From: Verrucomicrobiota bacterium
GTDB taxonomy: Bacteria > Verrucomicrobiota > Lentisphaeria > Oligosphaerales > Oligosphaeraceae
DNA length: 64,000 nt
Direction: 5' to 3'
Assembly (NCBI GenBank): GCA_019136135.1
Contig: JAGVUR010000193.1
Coordinates: forward strand, 1 to 64,000
The notes under the pieces were generated by a model. It made no database searches. It was not told where the DNA came from and saw only the letters and a list, made by a program, of their open reading frames with translations. This document shows positions 1 to 9,618 of the stretch, in pieces; position 1 is the stretch's first letter, and each line of letters begins with the position of its first letter. A program made the position numbers and the translations under genes.

Positions 1-2652
1 ATTTTTCTGCGTTCCGACGGCGATTGTCTCGATTGGAAGCGGATATCTGTCCGCGGCGGCTTTACGTTTTCGGATTGGCTTTGGAACGATGTTGTGATAT
101 CGAAGATGCGTGGTCGCTTTTCGGGAAGTTGGGAAGGGATTAGCTTGGAGCGTCTTGACATTGTTCTCAGCCGGTCCGAGATGATACGCGGGAATGGGAG
201 CCTGTATCCGCAGAGTCGTGAAGTCGAGGCAGAGCTGGAAGGGGTTTTGACACCGGAGACATTGATGCAGCTCGGTGGCGTATCCCTCGGTGACGAGCTG
301 TCATCTGTGGTGCTTCCGACCTTGTCGTTCAAGGGGTCTTTGCCTAGGACGGAATTGGATCTGGACAAGCTGAATCCCAGCTTGAGCTGCGAGTTGGCGT
401 CGAAGATGTCCTGGAAGGGCATAGTCGCCTCATCGGGTCACTTTTCCGCCACGTTTGCCAATGGAGTATTGCATGTGCCCGAGTTTTCGCTGATCTTGTC
501 TGACAATGCTCGCGAGCATATTGGCGGCGAGTTGACATTCAACACCAAAACGAAGATGCTCAGCGGTGAGGTCCAGGGGCGGGCGGACTTCATTTCGCGT
601 TTGGGCGAGTACGGAGTGCGATTGCCGACGGAGATTTTGGAAGGCCATGGGAAAACAAGCGAATTCTCGTTTTCGTTGTCTCCATCTCCCCTGGACTGGC
701 GTTTGCTGAAGTCATCTGGCAGCTTTGAATTGTCTGGGATATCGTTGTTGTCTCACGACTGCCGTCGCCTGTCGATGTCGTTTTCCTATTCATCTGGTCT
801 TGTCGAGATCAAGCCTTTGTCTTTGACGTTGCGTGGTCAGGACGAGCCTGTTGAGTTGTCCTTGTCTTGCGATTTGGCGTCCAGCGTATCGAAGGGCGAG
901 TATGAGATTTCTTATGCAGCTGAATTTCCTGGTCAAGCGAAGCCTGATTCGCCTTGGGGCACGGCATTGTCATGTACGGGGAAGGTTGTTTGGCGTCCTG
1001 AAAATCAGATTCTTGGGATTGATTGCAAGGGTTCATGCCATCCTGATTGGTTCTACCAGACATATTGCCGCGACCTGGAACTGGATCTGTCCTACATTTT
1101 CGTGCCGTTGGGCACGAACAAGTCACCTGTCGATTTCACCTTGAAGTTGCCTGAGATGAGCCTTGGCAAGGATTCATGGAGCCTGGTTGGCCATGTTGAA
1201 GCACGTGATACGCATTTTGGCACGTTCCAGGCAAAGAAAGCCAGCTGCGACTACAGTGTCGATGGGCAGGCGGTCAAGGTGACGAACATCAAGGGCGAAA
1301 CGGTTGATGGCGATGTCGCCAGCCTGGATATTCGAGTCCAGTACGATCCGTTGGAAATGTCGATCACCAATCTTGTTTTGACCGGCAATCCCGCAATTGC
1401 GACTCCGTTTGTCATGAACGCAGAGGCGCAGGACATCTATCGCCAGATCTGGTCTTCCATCCAATGGGGGAAGCGTCCCGTGTTGCGGATGCCGTCTATG
1501 GTGTATCGCGACGGTCCGCCGTGGAATTTGACGTTGACGGGACATTTGGAAGCCGAGGATGTGACGTTCCGCGGATTTACCGGAGAAAGCTTGAAGGTTG
1601 TTGTGACGTTGGATTTGCCCACGTCGGTCAGGGTCGAACCCATCACCTTGAGTACTGGGAGTGGGGATGTCGTTGGAGATCTTGTCTTCTCGCTGGGTGG
1701 GGTTCCGAGATGCAACTTCAACCTTGACGGAACCGAAGGCAACCTTGATCCGAAGGCATTGCTGTGCGCCGTCGACGAGTCGTTTGCAGACATGATTCCA
1801 GGCATATCGTTTGGGAAGCCAACGCGCTTGACCATGACCGGGGAGTCTTTCTTGAGCGGCGATCCGAGGTTGACGGTCAAGGGGACTCTGAAGACGCCTG
1901 AAATCGCGTGGAATCAATTGAAGCTGACCGATGTTGAAACCAATTGGAACTACGCTTCGAACGTAATCAGTTGGGATGTAAAGAAATCAAGTCTTCTTGG
2001 TGGATCATTGCGTTCCTCCGGCAAATACGAATTGGATGTGAAGAGCGGCGAAGTCCTGGCGCTTATGGATGGGGTGCCTTTGCAGCGGGTCGGGGAATTG
2101 CGGGCGAAGGAACAGGATGCTGTGAAGGCGAAGGCGCCCAAGGCAAACGGAACCACGTCGCCGGCAATGCAGGGCATCCTGAGCGGTTCTTGCCACGCGA
2201 AGTTCTTGTTGGGCTGGGCCGGGCGTCCGTTGAACCTGGAAGGTGACGCGCATATTGCCTTGCGCAAGGCGGATTTGTGGAGCGTTCCATTGCTGTCAGG
2301 CTTGGTCAAGTTGCTGGACAATGCGACATTTGGATGGTTGACCGGTGGTGCCGGAAAGCTTGGAGTGATCAGCGAAGTTGACGCGGACGTGGAGTTTCAC
2401 GGCGATCGGTTGACTGTGCCCAATCTCTATACCAACGGAACTATCCTGGCGTTGTCGGGAAATGGGGAGTATAGTTGGGAGACCGATAAGCTTAACTTTC
2501 TTGTCAATGGGGTCCCTTTGAAGGATGTTGACGTCTTGTCGATGGTGCTTCGGCCGCTGACCTGGGCTTTCCAGGCGGAACTGATAGGTACAAGCAAGTC
2601 CTATGAATGGCGACAAATGACGAAGATTACACGAATGTTCTCCAACGAATGA
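1..2652 (+). CDS. AsmA-like outer-membrane/assembly protein, 5' truncated
   Basis: The frame is open from base 1, so the gene begins before the window; the first in-window ATG is at 94. The protein is a long beta-rich repeat chain of more than 850 residues with many alternating Ser/Thr/Leu strands. It ends in an AsmA-type C-terminal block: a PLLSGLVKLLDNATFGW-like stretch, a VDADVEFHGDRLTVPNL-like stretch, and a final region on omitted layers. Proteins of this family are periplasmic, anchored in the inner membrane, and proposed to move phospholipid to or assemble the outer membrane. The gene is followed 26 bases later by a secreted protein gene. Family assignment is good; the exact role is unknown. 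Confidence 0.7.
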   Translation: MFLRSDGDCLDWKRISVRGGFTFSDWLWNDVVISKMRGRFSGSWEGISLERLDIVLSRSEMIRGNGSLYPQSREVEAELEGVLTPETLMQLGGVSLGDELSSVVLPTLSFKGSLPRTELDLDKLNPSLSCELASKMSWKGIVASSGHFSATFANGVLHVPEFSLILSDNAREHIGGELTFNTKTKMLSGEVQGRADFISRLGEYGVRLPTEILEGHGKTSEFSFSLSPSPLDWRLLKSSGSFELSGISLLSHDCRRLSMSFSYSSGLVEIKPLSLTLRGQDEPVELSLSCDLASSVSKGEYEISYAAEFPGQAKPDSPWGTALSCTGKVVWRPENQILGIDCKGSCHPDWFYQTYCRDLELDLSYIFVPLGTNKSPVDFTLKLPEMSLGKDSWSLVGHVEARDTHFGTFQAKKASCDYSVDGQAVKVTNIKGETVDGDVASLDIRVQYDPLEMSITNLVLTGNPAIATPFVMNAEAQDIYRQIWSSIQWGKRPVLRMPSMVYRDGPPWNLTLTGHLEAEDVTFRGFTGESLKVVVTLDLPTSVRVEPITLSTGSGDVVGDLVFSLGGVPRCNFNLDGTEGNLDPKALLCAVDESFADMIPGISFGKPTRLTMTGESFLSGDPRLTVKGTLKTPEIAWNQLKLTDVETNWNYASNVISWDVKKSSLLGGSLRSSGKYELDVKSGEVLALMDGVPLQRVGELRAKEQDAVKAKAPKANGTTSPAMQGILSGSCHAKFLLGWAGRPLNLEGDAHIALRKADLWSVPLLSGLVKLLDNATFGWLTGGAGKLGVISEVDADVEFHGDRLTVPNLYTNGTILALSGNGEYSWETDKLNFLVNGVPLKDVDVLSMVLRPLTWAFQAELIGTSKSYEWRQMTKITRMFSNE

Positions 2653-2678
2653 TCATTATAAAGATAAGGAGCAAGGCG

Positions 2679-3722
2679 ATGAGACACTGCGTTTGGTATG
2701 CAATTGCGTTGATTTCCTGCCTCGTGGCACATTGCCAGGAGGCCATAAAGCCACTGATTGCTGATGGGCGGAAGTCTGAAGTCGAATTGGTTCAAAGTGG
2801 CGGTTTCGAAGGGAAGCTGTCGCGTCGCCGCGATTCCTTGAAGATATCGTTCAAGAAGATAGGGCAGGAGCGTCGATTGATTTCAGTCCGCATTGTTTTT
2901 CCCGAAGGCTTGTCCAGCTATCTTGCGCTTGAAGGGAACATTGCCGCGACATTTGGCTCGGATCAGGTCGTTCGCCCCTGCGTGATGTTCTTCGAGGATT
3001 CAGGTGCTTGCTGGTATCGTCTTGGTTCGGCGCTGGACTATCGCTATGGTGGCCTGTTCAGGCTGAATTTGGCTTCGTTGTCCCAGGCTGCGTTTTCCAA
3101 GGACGACAATGGTCAATTGGATTGGGACAAGATTCGTGAGGTTCGCGTAGGCGTGACCGTTGATGGAGCAGGAGAAGGCGAGGTGACGCTGAGCCAGTTG
3201 ATGTTGACAAGCCAGAGGTATGTTCCGACGAGGCCCGAGATCATTCCCCTGCCCAAGGCGAAATCAATTGGGAAAGGCGCGGATCCCGCCGCCAAGGTAA
3301 GCGTGGAAGATGTCGTCATAGACGGACAGCATGCGCTTCATTATTCCTTCGAGTTTCCTCTGAATCGCCACATGTACTTCGTTCCAAGCTTCAGGCTTCC
3401 CGACTTGGATTTCGCCTCCTATTCCGGTCTTCGCCTGACCTACAAGGCCTCGATTCCGAAGCCGATTCCCGGATTGCTGGTGCAGCTTTACGAAGGCGGC
3501 GGGTCGTACTATGCCCCACCACCAAAAAACAGTGACGATTTTACCACGGTGGACATCAAGTTCACCGATTTCAAAATCGCCGGGTGGGCAAAGAAACCCG
3601 GTGATGACCAGGACCTGAAGCTTGAAAAGCTCAGCAGCATTTCAATCGGTTGCCATGGAAGCGCCGCCGAAAACCAAGGCAAAGGCACATTTACCGTCAA
3701 GAAACTTGAGTTGATTCCCTGA
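2679..3722 (+). CDS. secreted beta-sandwich (carbohydrate-binding-like) protein
   Basis: I chose the ATG at 2679 because AAGGAG lies 8 bases upstream and the product then starts with a signal peptide (MRHCVWYAIALISCLVAHC). An in-frame ATG at 2607 would overlap the upstream gene and add 24 residues before the signal. The 347-residue product has two beta-sandwich-like halves, roughly residues 30-175 and 200-345. The second ends with a pattern like CBM11/CIA30-type jelly rolls (strands ending in a GTFTVKKLEL-like segment). No catalytic motif is visible. It lies between the AsmA-like gene and a small Cys-rich gene with short gaps, so the three may be cotranscribed. Confidence 0.55.
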   Translation: MRHCVWYAIALISCLVAHCQEAIKPLIADGRKSEVELVQSGGFEGKLSRRRDSLKISFKKIGQERRLISVRIVFPEGLSSYLALEGNIAATFGSDQVVRPCVMFFEDSGACWYRLGSALDYRYGGLFRLNLASLSQAAFSKDDNGQLDWDKIREVRVGVTVDGAGEGEVTLSQLMLTSQRYVPTRPEIIPLPKAKSIGKGADPAAKVSVEDVVIDGQHALHYSFEFPLNRHMYFVPSFRLPDLDFASYSGLRLTYKASIPKPIPGLLVQLYEGGGSYYAPPPKNSDDFTTVDIKFTDFKIAGWAKKPGDDQDLKLEKLSSISIGCHGSAAENQGKGTFTVKKLELIP

Positions 3723-3738
3723 TTTTTGGAGCCTTGAA

Positions 3739-4197
3739 ATGGAAAAGTCAGATATTGCCCGCGAATTGTTTTTGTCCGGCGCCAACTGCTGCCAGTCAGT
3801 TGCGGGCGCTTTTGCGGAAGAGTGTGGAATGGATCAATCGACCATGCTTCGCCTGGCATCAGGGTTCGGCGCGGGAGTCGCGAGGCTGAGGGAGGTTTGC
3901 GGAGCCGCAAGCGGAATCGTTATTGTGGTTGGACTCCTTGACGGCAACGACAAGGTGTCCGACAAGGCAGCGAAAGACGCACATTACGATCTTGTGCAAA
4001 AACTTCTCGGGACATTCAAGGCGGAAGCCGGATCCTTGATCTGCAGGGATTTGCTGGAACTAGAGCCACAGCAATCCGACGGTCCCGTCTCGGAAGCGAG
4101 AACGGAGGCGTACTACAAGGAGCGTCCATGCACCGGAATAGTCGTCCTGGCAGCGAAAATCCTCGAGAAATACATTGAGGGACGAAACAAGGCCTGA
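3739..4197 (+). CDS. C_GCAxxG_C_C family protein (redox-type, unknown function)
   Basis: The 152-residue protein has the spaced cysteine signature of the C_GCAxxG_C_C family: NCCQSV near residue 17, VCGAASG near residue 54, LICRDLL near residue 96 and PCTGIV near residue 131. Glycine-rich GFGAGVARL precedes the second motif. Members are small, often sit next to oxidoreductases and are thought to bind metal or act in redox chemistry; no reaction is established. The gene starts 16 bases after the preceding one, with GGAG upstream of the ATG. A strong hairpin follows. Confidence 0.85.
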   Translation: MEKSDIARELFLSGANCCQSVAGAFAEECGMDQSTMLRLASGFGAGVARLREVCGAASGIVIVVGLLDGNDKVSDKAAKDAHYDLVQKLLGTFKAEAGSLICRDLLELEPQQSDGPVSEARTEAYYKERPCTGIVVLAAKILEKYIEGRNKA

Positions 4198-4224
4198 CAG
4201 TCAATTTTGATTCAGAAACAACGC

Positions 4225-4256
4225 CGCCGCCTTTGCCCGGTATGGGAAAGGCGGCG
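4225..4256. terminator. bidirectional hairpin between convergent genes
   Basis: The arms CGCCGCCTTT (4225-4234) and AAAGGCGGCG (4247-4256) are perfect inverted repeats around a 12-base loop. The hairpin lies between the convergent C_GCAxxG gene and the isomerase gene. There is no strong T run on either side, so it may terminate weakly or simply protect both 3' ends. Confidence 0.6.
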
Positions 4257-4288
4257 TCGTGGTCTTCGATTCGAGCTATAAGCCATGC

Positions 4289-5173
4289 TTATGCAGGATT
4301 GGGATAGAAGTCGCCTCTGCAGCGCTTGAGGTAGTTGAGTCCGTTGACCTGTCCGGTCATTTCCAATTCGCCACGATAGACGGGATCGTGCCATCCTTCG
4401 ATGTCGATCGATCCCTTGAATCCGTGCCTTCTGAGTTCGGAGATGATTTCGGTCCAATTGCATTCGCCGAATCCTGGGGTCCTGTGGAAAGCGAATTGCT
4501 TTGTTCCATAGATTCCATGCTTGGCGAGCGTGTCCCGATGGATCGTTGCATCCTTGCCGTGGATGTGGAAGAAGCGTTTCGTCCATTCCCTGAGTTGCGG
4601 CATTGGGTCGATCAGCTGCACCATCTGGTGGCAAGGTTCCCATTCGAGTCCGATGTTGTCCAACGGGATTGCGTTGAACATCAGTTCCCAGGCCGCTGGA
4701 TTGATGGCGATATTGAAAGAACCGCGCTTCCAATCTCCGCCCATGTTGCAGTTTTCGAAACCGATTTTGACGCCTTTTGCCGCGGCGTATTCGGTCAGTG
4801 GGGCCCAGACTTCCTTGAATCTCTCGATGTTGTCCGGGATTGACTTGTCCAGGCGTCCGGTGAAACCGCAGACGACGTTTGTCTCGAAGAGATTGGCCGC
4901 GTCAATCAGCTTCTTCCAGTTTTCGCGCGCCTTTTCACCTTCTGGCGAATCGTCGAGGGTTTCCTTTGCATAGAGGCAGATTGCCGATGCGACCACGTTG
5001 TTTTCCTTGAGGATCGGCATCACCAGGTCAGCGAATTCAGCTGGTTCCTTGTAGCCGAAACCGCCGCCAAAGGAAAAGGCGAAGCTCTCGAAGCCGTAGG
5101 GAATGATTTGCCTGAGGTAGTTTTGGGATTTGTCGTTGGCGTTGACAAGTGTACCGAGTTTGATGTCCTGCAT
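4289..5173 (-). CDS. sugar phosphate isomerase/epimerase (TIM barrel)
   Basis: The 294-residue protein has the xylose-isomerase-like TIM-barrel pattern of the AP_endonuc_2 superfamily. GFENCNMGGDW (about residues 157-167) supplies a metal-ligand Glu, GLEWEPCHQ (about 194-202) resembles the usual DxGH region but with a Glu-Pro-Cys-His variation, and FFHIHGKDA (about 221-229) and DIEGWHDPVY carry the later metal and sugar ligands. There is no signal peptide, so it is cytoplasmic. It is the last gene of the minus-strand run, 36 bases downstream of ntpK, but has no known link to the ATPase. The substrate cannot be told from sequence. Confidence 0.82.
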   Translation of the reverse strand: MQDIKLGTLVNANDKSQNYLRQIIPYGFESFAFSFGGGFGYKEPAEFADLVMPILKENNVVASAICLYAKETLDDSPEGEKARENWKKLIDAANLFETNVVCGFTGRLDKSIPDNIERFKEVWAPLTEYAAAKGVKIGFENCNMGGDWKRGSFNIAINPAAWELMFNAIPLDNIGLEWEPCHQMVQLIDPMPQLREWTKRFFHIHGKDATIHRDTLAKHGIYGTKQFAFHRTPGFGECNWTEIISELRRHGFKGSIDIEGWHDPVYRGELEMTGQVNGLNYLKRCRGDFYPNPA

Positions 5174-5209
5174 GGTAGTGCCTTCCTAAGGGTAGTGGAA
5201 TTGAGTTTT

Positions 5210-5710
5210 TTAAAGGGCTGCCGTTGCGGCGGCTGCCTCGGCTGGGATGACTGCACCCAAAAGCATGATGGTAAAAACCATTGCGAAAATGGCGATGGTC
5301 TCAATGATGCCCATGGCGATCAGGTAGTTGACAAAACCCTGGCCGGTTTCGGAAAGGGCATCGCAGGCGCCAGCGGCGGCGCGGCCCTGATAGACGGCAG
5401 ACAAGGCAATGGCAAAGCCGCCGATTACGCCCATTGCCAGGAGGACAGGCCATGCAACGGCGGTCGCCGCATTGATCTTGCCCGAAATCAGCAACATCAG
5501 AATCATTCCGTAAATCGTCTGGGTCATCGGAGCGCCTGTCAAAATCGACAGCTGGAATGGGGCTGGCTTGCCTTGGACATAGCACTTCTTCCAGCCCCCG
5601 ATTGCGGATGCGGCGGCGACTCCGCATCCGTATGCGGAGCCTAGGGAAGCAATGACCATTGCGCTGTAGGCGCCGATGTTGGCAAGTGCGATTTGTGTGG
5701 CTTCGTTCAT
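5210..5710 (-). CDS. ntpK: V-type ATP synthase subunit K (membrane rotor)
   Basis: The 166-residue double-hairpin proteolipid has four membrane helices and forms the ion-carrying rotor ring. Glu137 in GIIETIAIF is the ion-binding carboxylate. Thr63-Gln64 (in PMTQTIYG) and Gln108 (in YQGRAAAG) match in type and spacing the Na+ ligands described for Enterococcus hirae NtpK (Thr64, Gln65, Gln110, Glu139). This supports sodium rather than proton coupling, by inference. The gene is last of the ATPase subunits, 68 bases after ntpI. Confidence 0.93.
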   Translation of the reverse strand: MNEATQIALANIGAYSAMVIASLGSAYGCGVAAASAIGGWKKCYVQGKPAPFQLSILTGAPMTQTIYGMILMLLISGKINAATAVAWPVLLAMGVIGGFAIALSAVYQGRAAAGACDALSETGQGFVNYLIAMGIIETIAIFAMVFTIMLLGAVIPAEAAAATAAL

Positions 5711-5778
5711 AGTGTGTGTTCTCCTGGTTCTTGTGATTGGGTTATCTAGTTGGCGAAAAATCCGTTTTGTCTAAGAAA

Positions 5779-7581
5779 TTAGTTCAGTTGTGTTTTCCTG
5801 AGCGGCTTGTATGGCCTGCCGCCCCAGTTGACATCGATATGACCTGAAAATTCAAGGGTGTTGAGCCGTATGGCGTGCACGAGGATACTCAATGTCGCCA
5901 TCGTGATATTGAGTACGTGACCTGCCAAAAGGACCAGGACGACAACGGGAATCAGGAGGGGGTTGCCCTGGTAGATGCCCTTCGCCAGGTTGTTGAAGGC
6001 CTGGGCAATGTAGACGCCTGAGAGTCCGACGGCGTACAGCCTGATGTAGGAAAGGACATCGACGAAGCTGTTGACAAATGAGAATGGCGTGTAGATAAGA
6101 TCCTCCATGTTCTTCCAGTCAATGCCGCAAGTCACGATGAGGATGAATCCGACCGAATAGAGCGAGATGCCTTCGAGCGGGAGGTCGCCGAAGTCCTTTC
6201 CATCGCAAATGAGCAATTTGGCAAGGAAGAAGTTGCCCCAGAGGAACAGTCCCCATCCGATGTGCCCTGCCGCCTTGCGCTTTGACTGCTGGTTGTTGTA
6301 GGCGTTCCACGCGCGCGCCAGCGAAGTATGGAATGCTCCGATGAAGAAGCAGAGCAGCTTGACGTTGACCTGGTTGACGTCGTCGTAGAGCCATGGGATT
6401 CCCTTGAGTATCTTTGGGAGATATTGGTTGGGCAGGCCGAACCAGTTTCCCGACAGCCATCCATAGCCAAGGATGCACAAGGAAATCAACAGAAACAGCT
6501 GCGATATCTCACGTGACTTTTCCGTTTTGGCCTTTTTGAGCGCGACCAGCGAGGCGATGGTCAAAAGCGCGCCGTACCCCGCGTCGCCGACGAGCATGCC
6601 GCAGAAAATCGCGAGGAAAATCAGCATGGCGATCGACACGTCCGTTTCGAAATATCCCGGCAGGATTCCGATGAAGTCGAAGATGTGCTGGGCCATCTTG
6701 AAGCGTTTGGGGATGTTAAGGAGCGTTGGGACCTCATGGTCGTTCTCTTCGATGTCCTCGTACCGGATTGCCCAGCCTTGCCTGTAGGCCTCGTTCCTGA
6801 CGGCGTCGAGCTTCGGCACGGGGACGTATCCAATCAGGTACGCGAGCTTGCCCCCGTTGCCCATTCCGGCCTTGGCCCGTTCCAGCAGGATGTCGTCTTC
6901 TAGCGTTGTCTTGTACTTGATCCATGCAGGTTTGGCGTTTTCCGCCAGCGAGATGAAATCGGCGTTGCACTGGTCTAGTTGCGCCTTGTTTTGCTTGAAT
7001 TTCCGCTTCAGTTCGGCTTGGTTTGTGATTTCCGGCATGGTCGCCCTTGGTAGCTGGAGGTCGTCCAGCGGTTCTGTCGAGAAGATTGCAAATGCGATGA
7101 TTCCCTTGTCTCGGGAAATCTCCTTGACGATGGCGTTTTCGGGGAGTTGCTTCAGCTTTGCGTTGCCGACTCCCGTGATGCAAAGCGCGATATGGATTCC
7201 TCGCTCCTTGAGCTTTTGGATGTCATTGAAGTCAAAGGATCCCCATGGTTCCAGGAGTTCGAGGTTTTTTGCGATGGTTGTGTTCTCGTCTTCCAGCGAT
7301 CTGATCGTGTGGAGGAGCTTTTCGGCGTCATTGAGGCTGAATTCAGGATCGATTTTCCCGGTTTCTTTTAGCTGTTCTGCGTTTTCCGGAAGCCTGTCGT
7401 CGACTTCCTTGAGCATTTTTCTCAGTGTTTCCTGTTGCTTTAGCAGGTCGTCGAGGTTTTTCGAGGCCGGTTGGACGACATTGGTGACGTGCACCAGTCC
7501 CTGGGCCTGAAGTGCTTCGACAGTCTTCGCCCTGTCGCTCTCAAGGCAGACCACTGTGACTTTTTTCATTACTTCAATCAT
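5779..7581 (-). CDS. ntpI: V-type ATP synthase subunit I (stator/ion channel)
   Basis: The 600-residue protein has a cytoplasmic N-terminal half with coiled-coil segments (about residues 40-110 and 185-235), followed from about residue 310 by seven or eight membrane helices. The channel half contains GDAGYGALL and a conserved YIRLYAVGLSGVYIAQAFN stretch that carries the essential channel arginine. It joins the peripheral stalks to the membrane and forms the ion half-channels against subunit K. Length is near the bacterial norm. It lies 53 bases after ntpD. Confidence 0.95.
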   Translation of the reverse strand: MIEVMKKVTVVCLESDRAKTVEALQAQGLVHVTNVVQPASKNLDDLLKQQETLRKMLKEVDDRLPENAEQLKETGKIDPEFSLNDAEKLLHTIRSLEDENTTIAKNLELLEPWGSFDFNDIQKLKERGIHIALCITGVGNAKLKQLPENAIVKEISRDKGIIAFAIFSTEPLDDLQLPRATMPEITNQAELKRKFKQNKAQLDQCNADFISLAENAKPAWIKYKTTLEDDILLERAKAGMGNGGKLAYLIGYVPVPKLDAVRNEAYRQGWAIRYEDIEENDHEVPTLLNIPKRFKMAQHIFDFIGILPGYFETDVSIAMLIFLAIFCGMLVGDAGYGALLTIASLVALKKAKTEKSREISQLFLLISLCILGYGWLSGNWFGLPNQYLPKILKGIPWLYDDVNQVNVKLLCFFIGAFHTSLARAWNAYNNQQSKRKAAGHIGWGLFLWGNFFLAKLLICDGKDFGDLPLEGISLYSVGFILIVTCGIDWKNMEDLIYTPFSFVNSFVDVLSYIRLYAVGLSGVYIAQAFNNLAKGIYQGNPLLIPVVVLVLLAGHVLNITMATLSILVHAIRLNTLEFSGHIDVNWGGRPYKPLRKTQLN

Positions 7582-7634
7582 GGCTGGACCCGATTTTGTT
7601 TAGGCGTTCGGAGTATGGTATGCAGGAATCGAAC

Positions 7635-8249
7635 CTAGGCGATGCTTGCGTCTCTTGCGGCGCACTTGCGCTTTGCGATCTTTGATCTTCCGACGGAATT
7701 TGTCTGCTGGTCTCCGAGGTAGATATTGATGACCCTGATGTTTTCCTTGGTTTCCGGGATCATTACCTTTTCGAAGAGGTTGACTCTTTGGGTTACGACC
7801 CTGAGTTCCTGCTCCAGCAGTTTCGTGGTTTCTTCAAGCAAGACCTTCTTCAATTCCAGTTCGATTTTTTCCCGGACGAGTTCCACGGCATCGTCAAACC
7901 ATGCCGGCGTTGCGAACAGGTCGTATTGCGTCTCATCTAATTCCAGGGACTCGAAGGTCGGGACATCGATGCCCGCGACGTTTCGGACGCCGGTCGTCCA
8001 GGACTTGACCTGAATGAGTTCCGTCACGCCGCCGGCGTCATTGCCTGAAAACATGGCGATTGTCTTCTCTGAGCGTTCCGCCAACATCTTCATGCTTGCT
8101 TCAAGCTGGGCGATTGCATCCTTGGCATGCCTGACTTCCAGCTGAAGCTGCTGCTTCTTGAGCTGCAAAGTCGGCAGGTATCTCTCGTATCGCTTCAAGG
8201 CGTCCCGCTGTGCCTTGAGTTCGTTTTTGGTTAGCTTGATTTTAGCCAT
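7635..8249 (-). CDS. ntpD: V-type ATP synthase subunit D (central stalk)
   Basis: The 204-residue, mostly helical protein is the central rotor shaft. The family start signature KIKLTKNELKAQRDALKRYERYLPTL is visible, with long N- and C-terminal coiled-coil helices and a C-terminal VNLFEKVMIPETKENIRVI segment typical of subunit D. It lies between ntpB (55 bases upstream) and ntpI. The final 20 residues are basic and poorly conserved. Confidence 0.95.
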   Translation of the reverse strand: MAKIKLTKNELKAQRDALKRYERYLPTLQLKKQQLQLEVRHAKDAIAQLEASMKMLAERSEKTIAMFSGNDAGGVTELIQVKSWTTGVRNVAGIDVPTFESLELDETQYDLFATPAWFDDAVELVREKIELELKKVLLEETTKLLEQELRVVTQRVNLFEKVMIPETKENIRVINIYLGDQQTNSVGRSKIAKRKCAARDASIA

Positions 8250-8304
8250 AGTCTTGCTTATTCAATAAGGATGACCGGTTGCGTTCGTCTCACGATCGTG
8301 CTCG

Positions 8305-9600
8305 TCATTTTGGCCAGAACTGCTTGACCAGGTCGGTTTTGATGCCCGTTTCAGCTGGCGTGAAGCATTCCGCGAGTGTTTTCCATCCCAGGTCGAGCGC
8401 TTCTTCCAGCGGGATATTGACGTTGAGGTCCATCATTCTGGCTTCGAAGAGCGATCCGTACTTGAGGAGCTTGTTGTCCCAGTCACTCATCCTGAAGCCC
8501 ATCGACTGCTTTTCCACTGATTCTTTGTACTCGGCGTATAGGCGGATCATGTTGTCCATCAGCGCCCTGTGGTCTGCGCGGGTTTCGGAGTTGACTTGCT
8601 GCTTGAGTCGCGAGAGCGAGCCGAAGGGTTCGATTCGTCCATTGACCAGGTAGAACTGTCCTTCGGTGATGTAACCGGTATTGTCCGGGACCGGGTGCGT
8701 CACGTCATCGCCCGGCATGGTCGTGACCGCCAATACGGTGATTGACCCTGCTGTTTCGAAATCGACCGCCTTTTCGTAGCGCGCCGCAAGCTGCGAGTAG
8801 AGGTCTCCCGGATAGCCTCGGTTCGAGGGGATTTGCTCCATTGTGATGGCGATTTCCTTGAGCGCGTCGCAGAAGTTGGTCATGTCAGTCAACAGGACCA
8901 GGACTCGTTGGTTTTTCTCGGTTGCGAAATATTCCGCGGCCGCGAGCGCCAGGTCGGGGACCAGGAGGCATTCGACGATTGGATCGGAAGCGGTATGGAT
9001 GAACATGACTGTTCTTGAGAGCGCTCCCTGCTTGTCCAGTGTTTCCCTGAAGTAGAGGTAGTCGTCATACTTGAGTCCCATGCCGCCGAGGATGATGATA
9101 TCGACTTCGGCCTGCATCGCAATGCGCGCCAGGAGTTCGTTGTATGGCTCTCCCGCCACGGAGAAGATCGGGAGCTTCTGGCTTTCGACCAGGGTATTGA
9201 AGATGTCGATCATCGGCAATCCTGTGCGGATCATGTTTTTGGGAATGATTCGGTTTGCAGGATTGACGGACGGTCCGCCGATATCGATGAAGTTGTCTGT
9301 AAGCTCAGGTCCGTTGTCGCGAGGGGATCCATTGCCGGTGAAGATGCGTCCCAGCAGCGCGTCGGAAGCGGAAACCCTCATGGGATGTCCGAGGAACCGG
9401 ACCTCCGAATCGGTCGAAATGCCCCGTGAACCGGCGAACACCTGCAGGTAGACCCTTGACTTGTCCAGGCGGATGACCTGGGCCAAGGAGGTGCCCTGCG
9501 GCGACTTGACTTCGGCAAGCTCCTGGTTGGCGACGTTGTCCGCTTCGACTGTGATGACGTTTCCGCTGATCTGGATGATTCTGTTGTAGATTTTCTTCAT
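8305..9600 (-). CDS. ntpB: V-type ATP synthase subunit B
   Basis: The 431-residue non-catalytic B subunit has an N-terminal beta barrel (residues 1-75), then a nucleotide-binding-like domain without a classical P-loop, as expected for B. Recognisable blocks are [15 protein letters not shown] (about 112-126), [18 protein letters not shown], and [16 protein letters not shown] (about 257-272). It alternates with subunit A in the catalytic head. It starts 18 bases after ntpA, so translation is probably coupled. Confidence 0.96.
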   Translation of the reverse strand: MKKIYNRIIQISGNVITVEADNVANQELAEVKSPQGTSLAQVIRLDKSRVYLQVFAGSRGISTDSEVRFLGHPMRVSASDALLGRIFTGNGSPRDNGPELTDNFIDIGGPSVNPANRIIPKNMIRTGLPMIDIFNTLVESQKLPIFSVAGEPYNELLARIAMQAEVDIIILGGMGLKYDDYLYFRETLDKQGALSRTVMFIHTASDPIVECLLVPDLALAAAEYFATEKNQRVLVLLTDMTNFCDALKEIAITMEQIPSNRGYPGDLYSQLAARYEKAVDFETAGSITVLAVTTMPGDDVTHPVPDNTGYITEGQFYLVNGRIEPFGSLSRLKQQVNSETRADHRALMDNMIRLYAEYKESVEKQSMGFRMSDWDNKLLKYGSLFEARMMDLNVNIPLEEALDLGWKTLAECFTPAETGIKTDLVKQFWPK

Positions 9601-9618
9601 GTGTATCGTTCTCCTCGC

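Noticed and set aside
1174-1917. Minus-strand frame of 247 codons within the AsmA-like gene
   Set aside because: Antisense to a gene with clear family features; Arg/His/Gln-rich composition typical of a shadow frame.
6848-7510. Plus-strand frame of 220 codons opposite ntpI
   Set aside because: Serine/phenylalanine-rich shadow of a firmly identified subunit.
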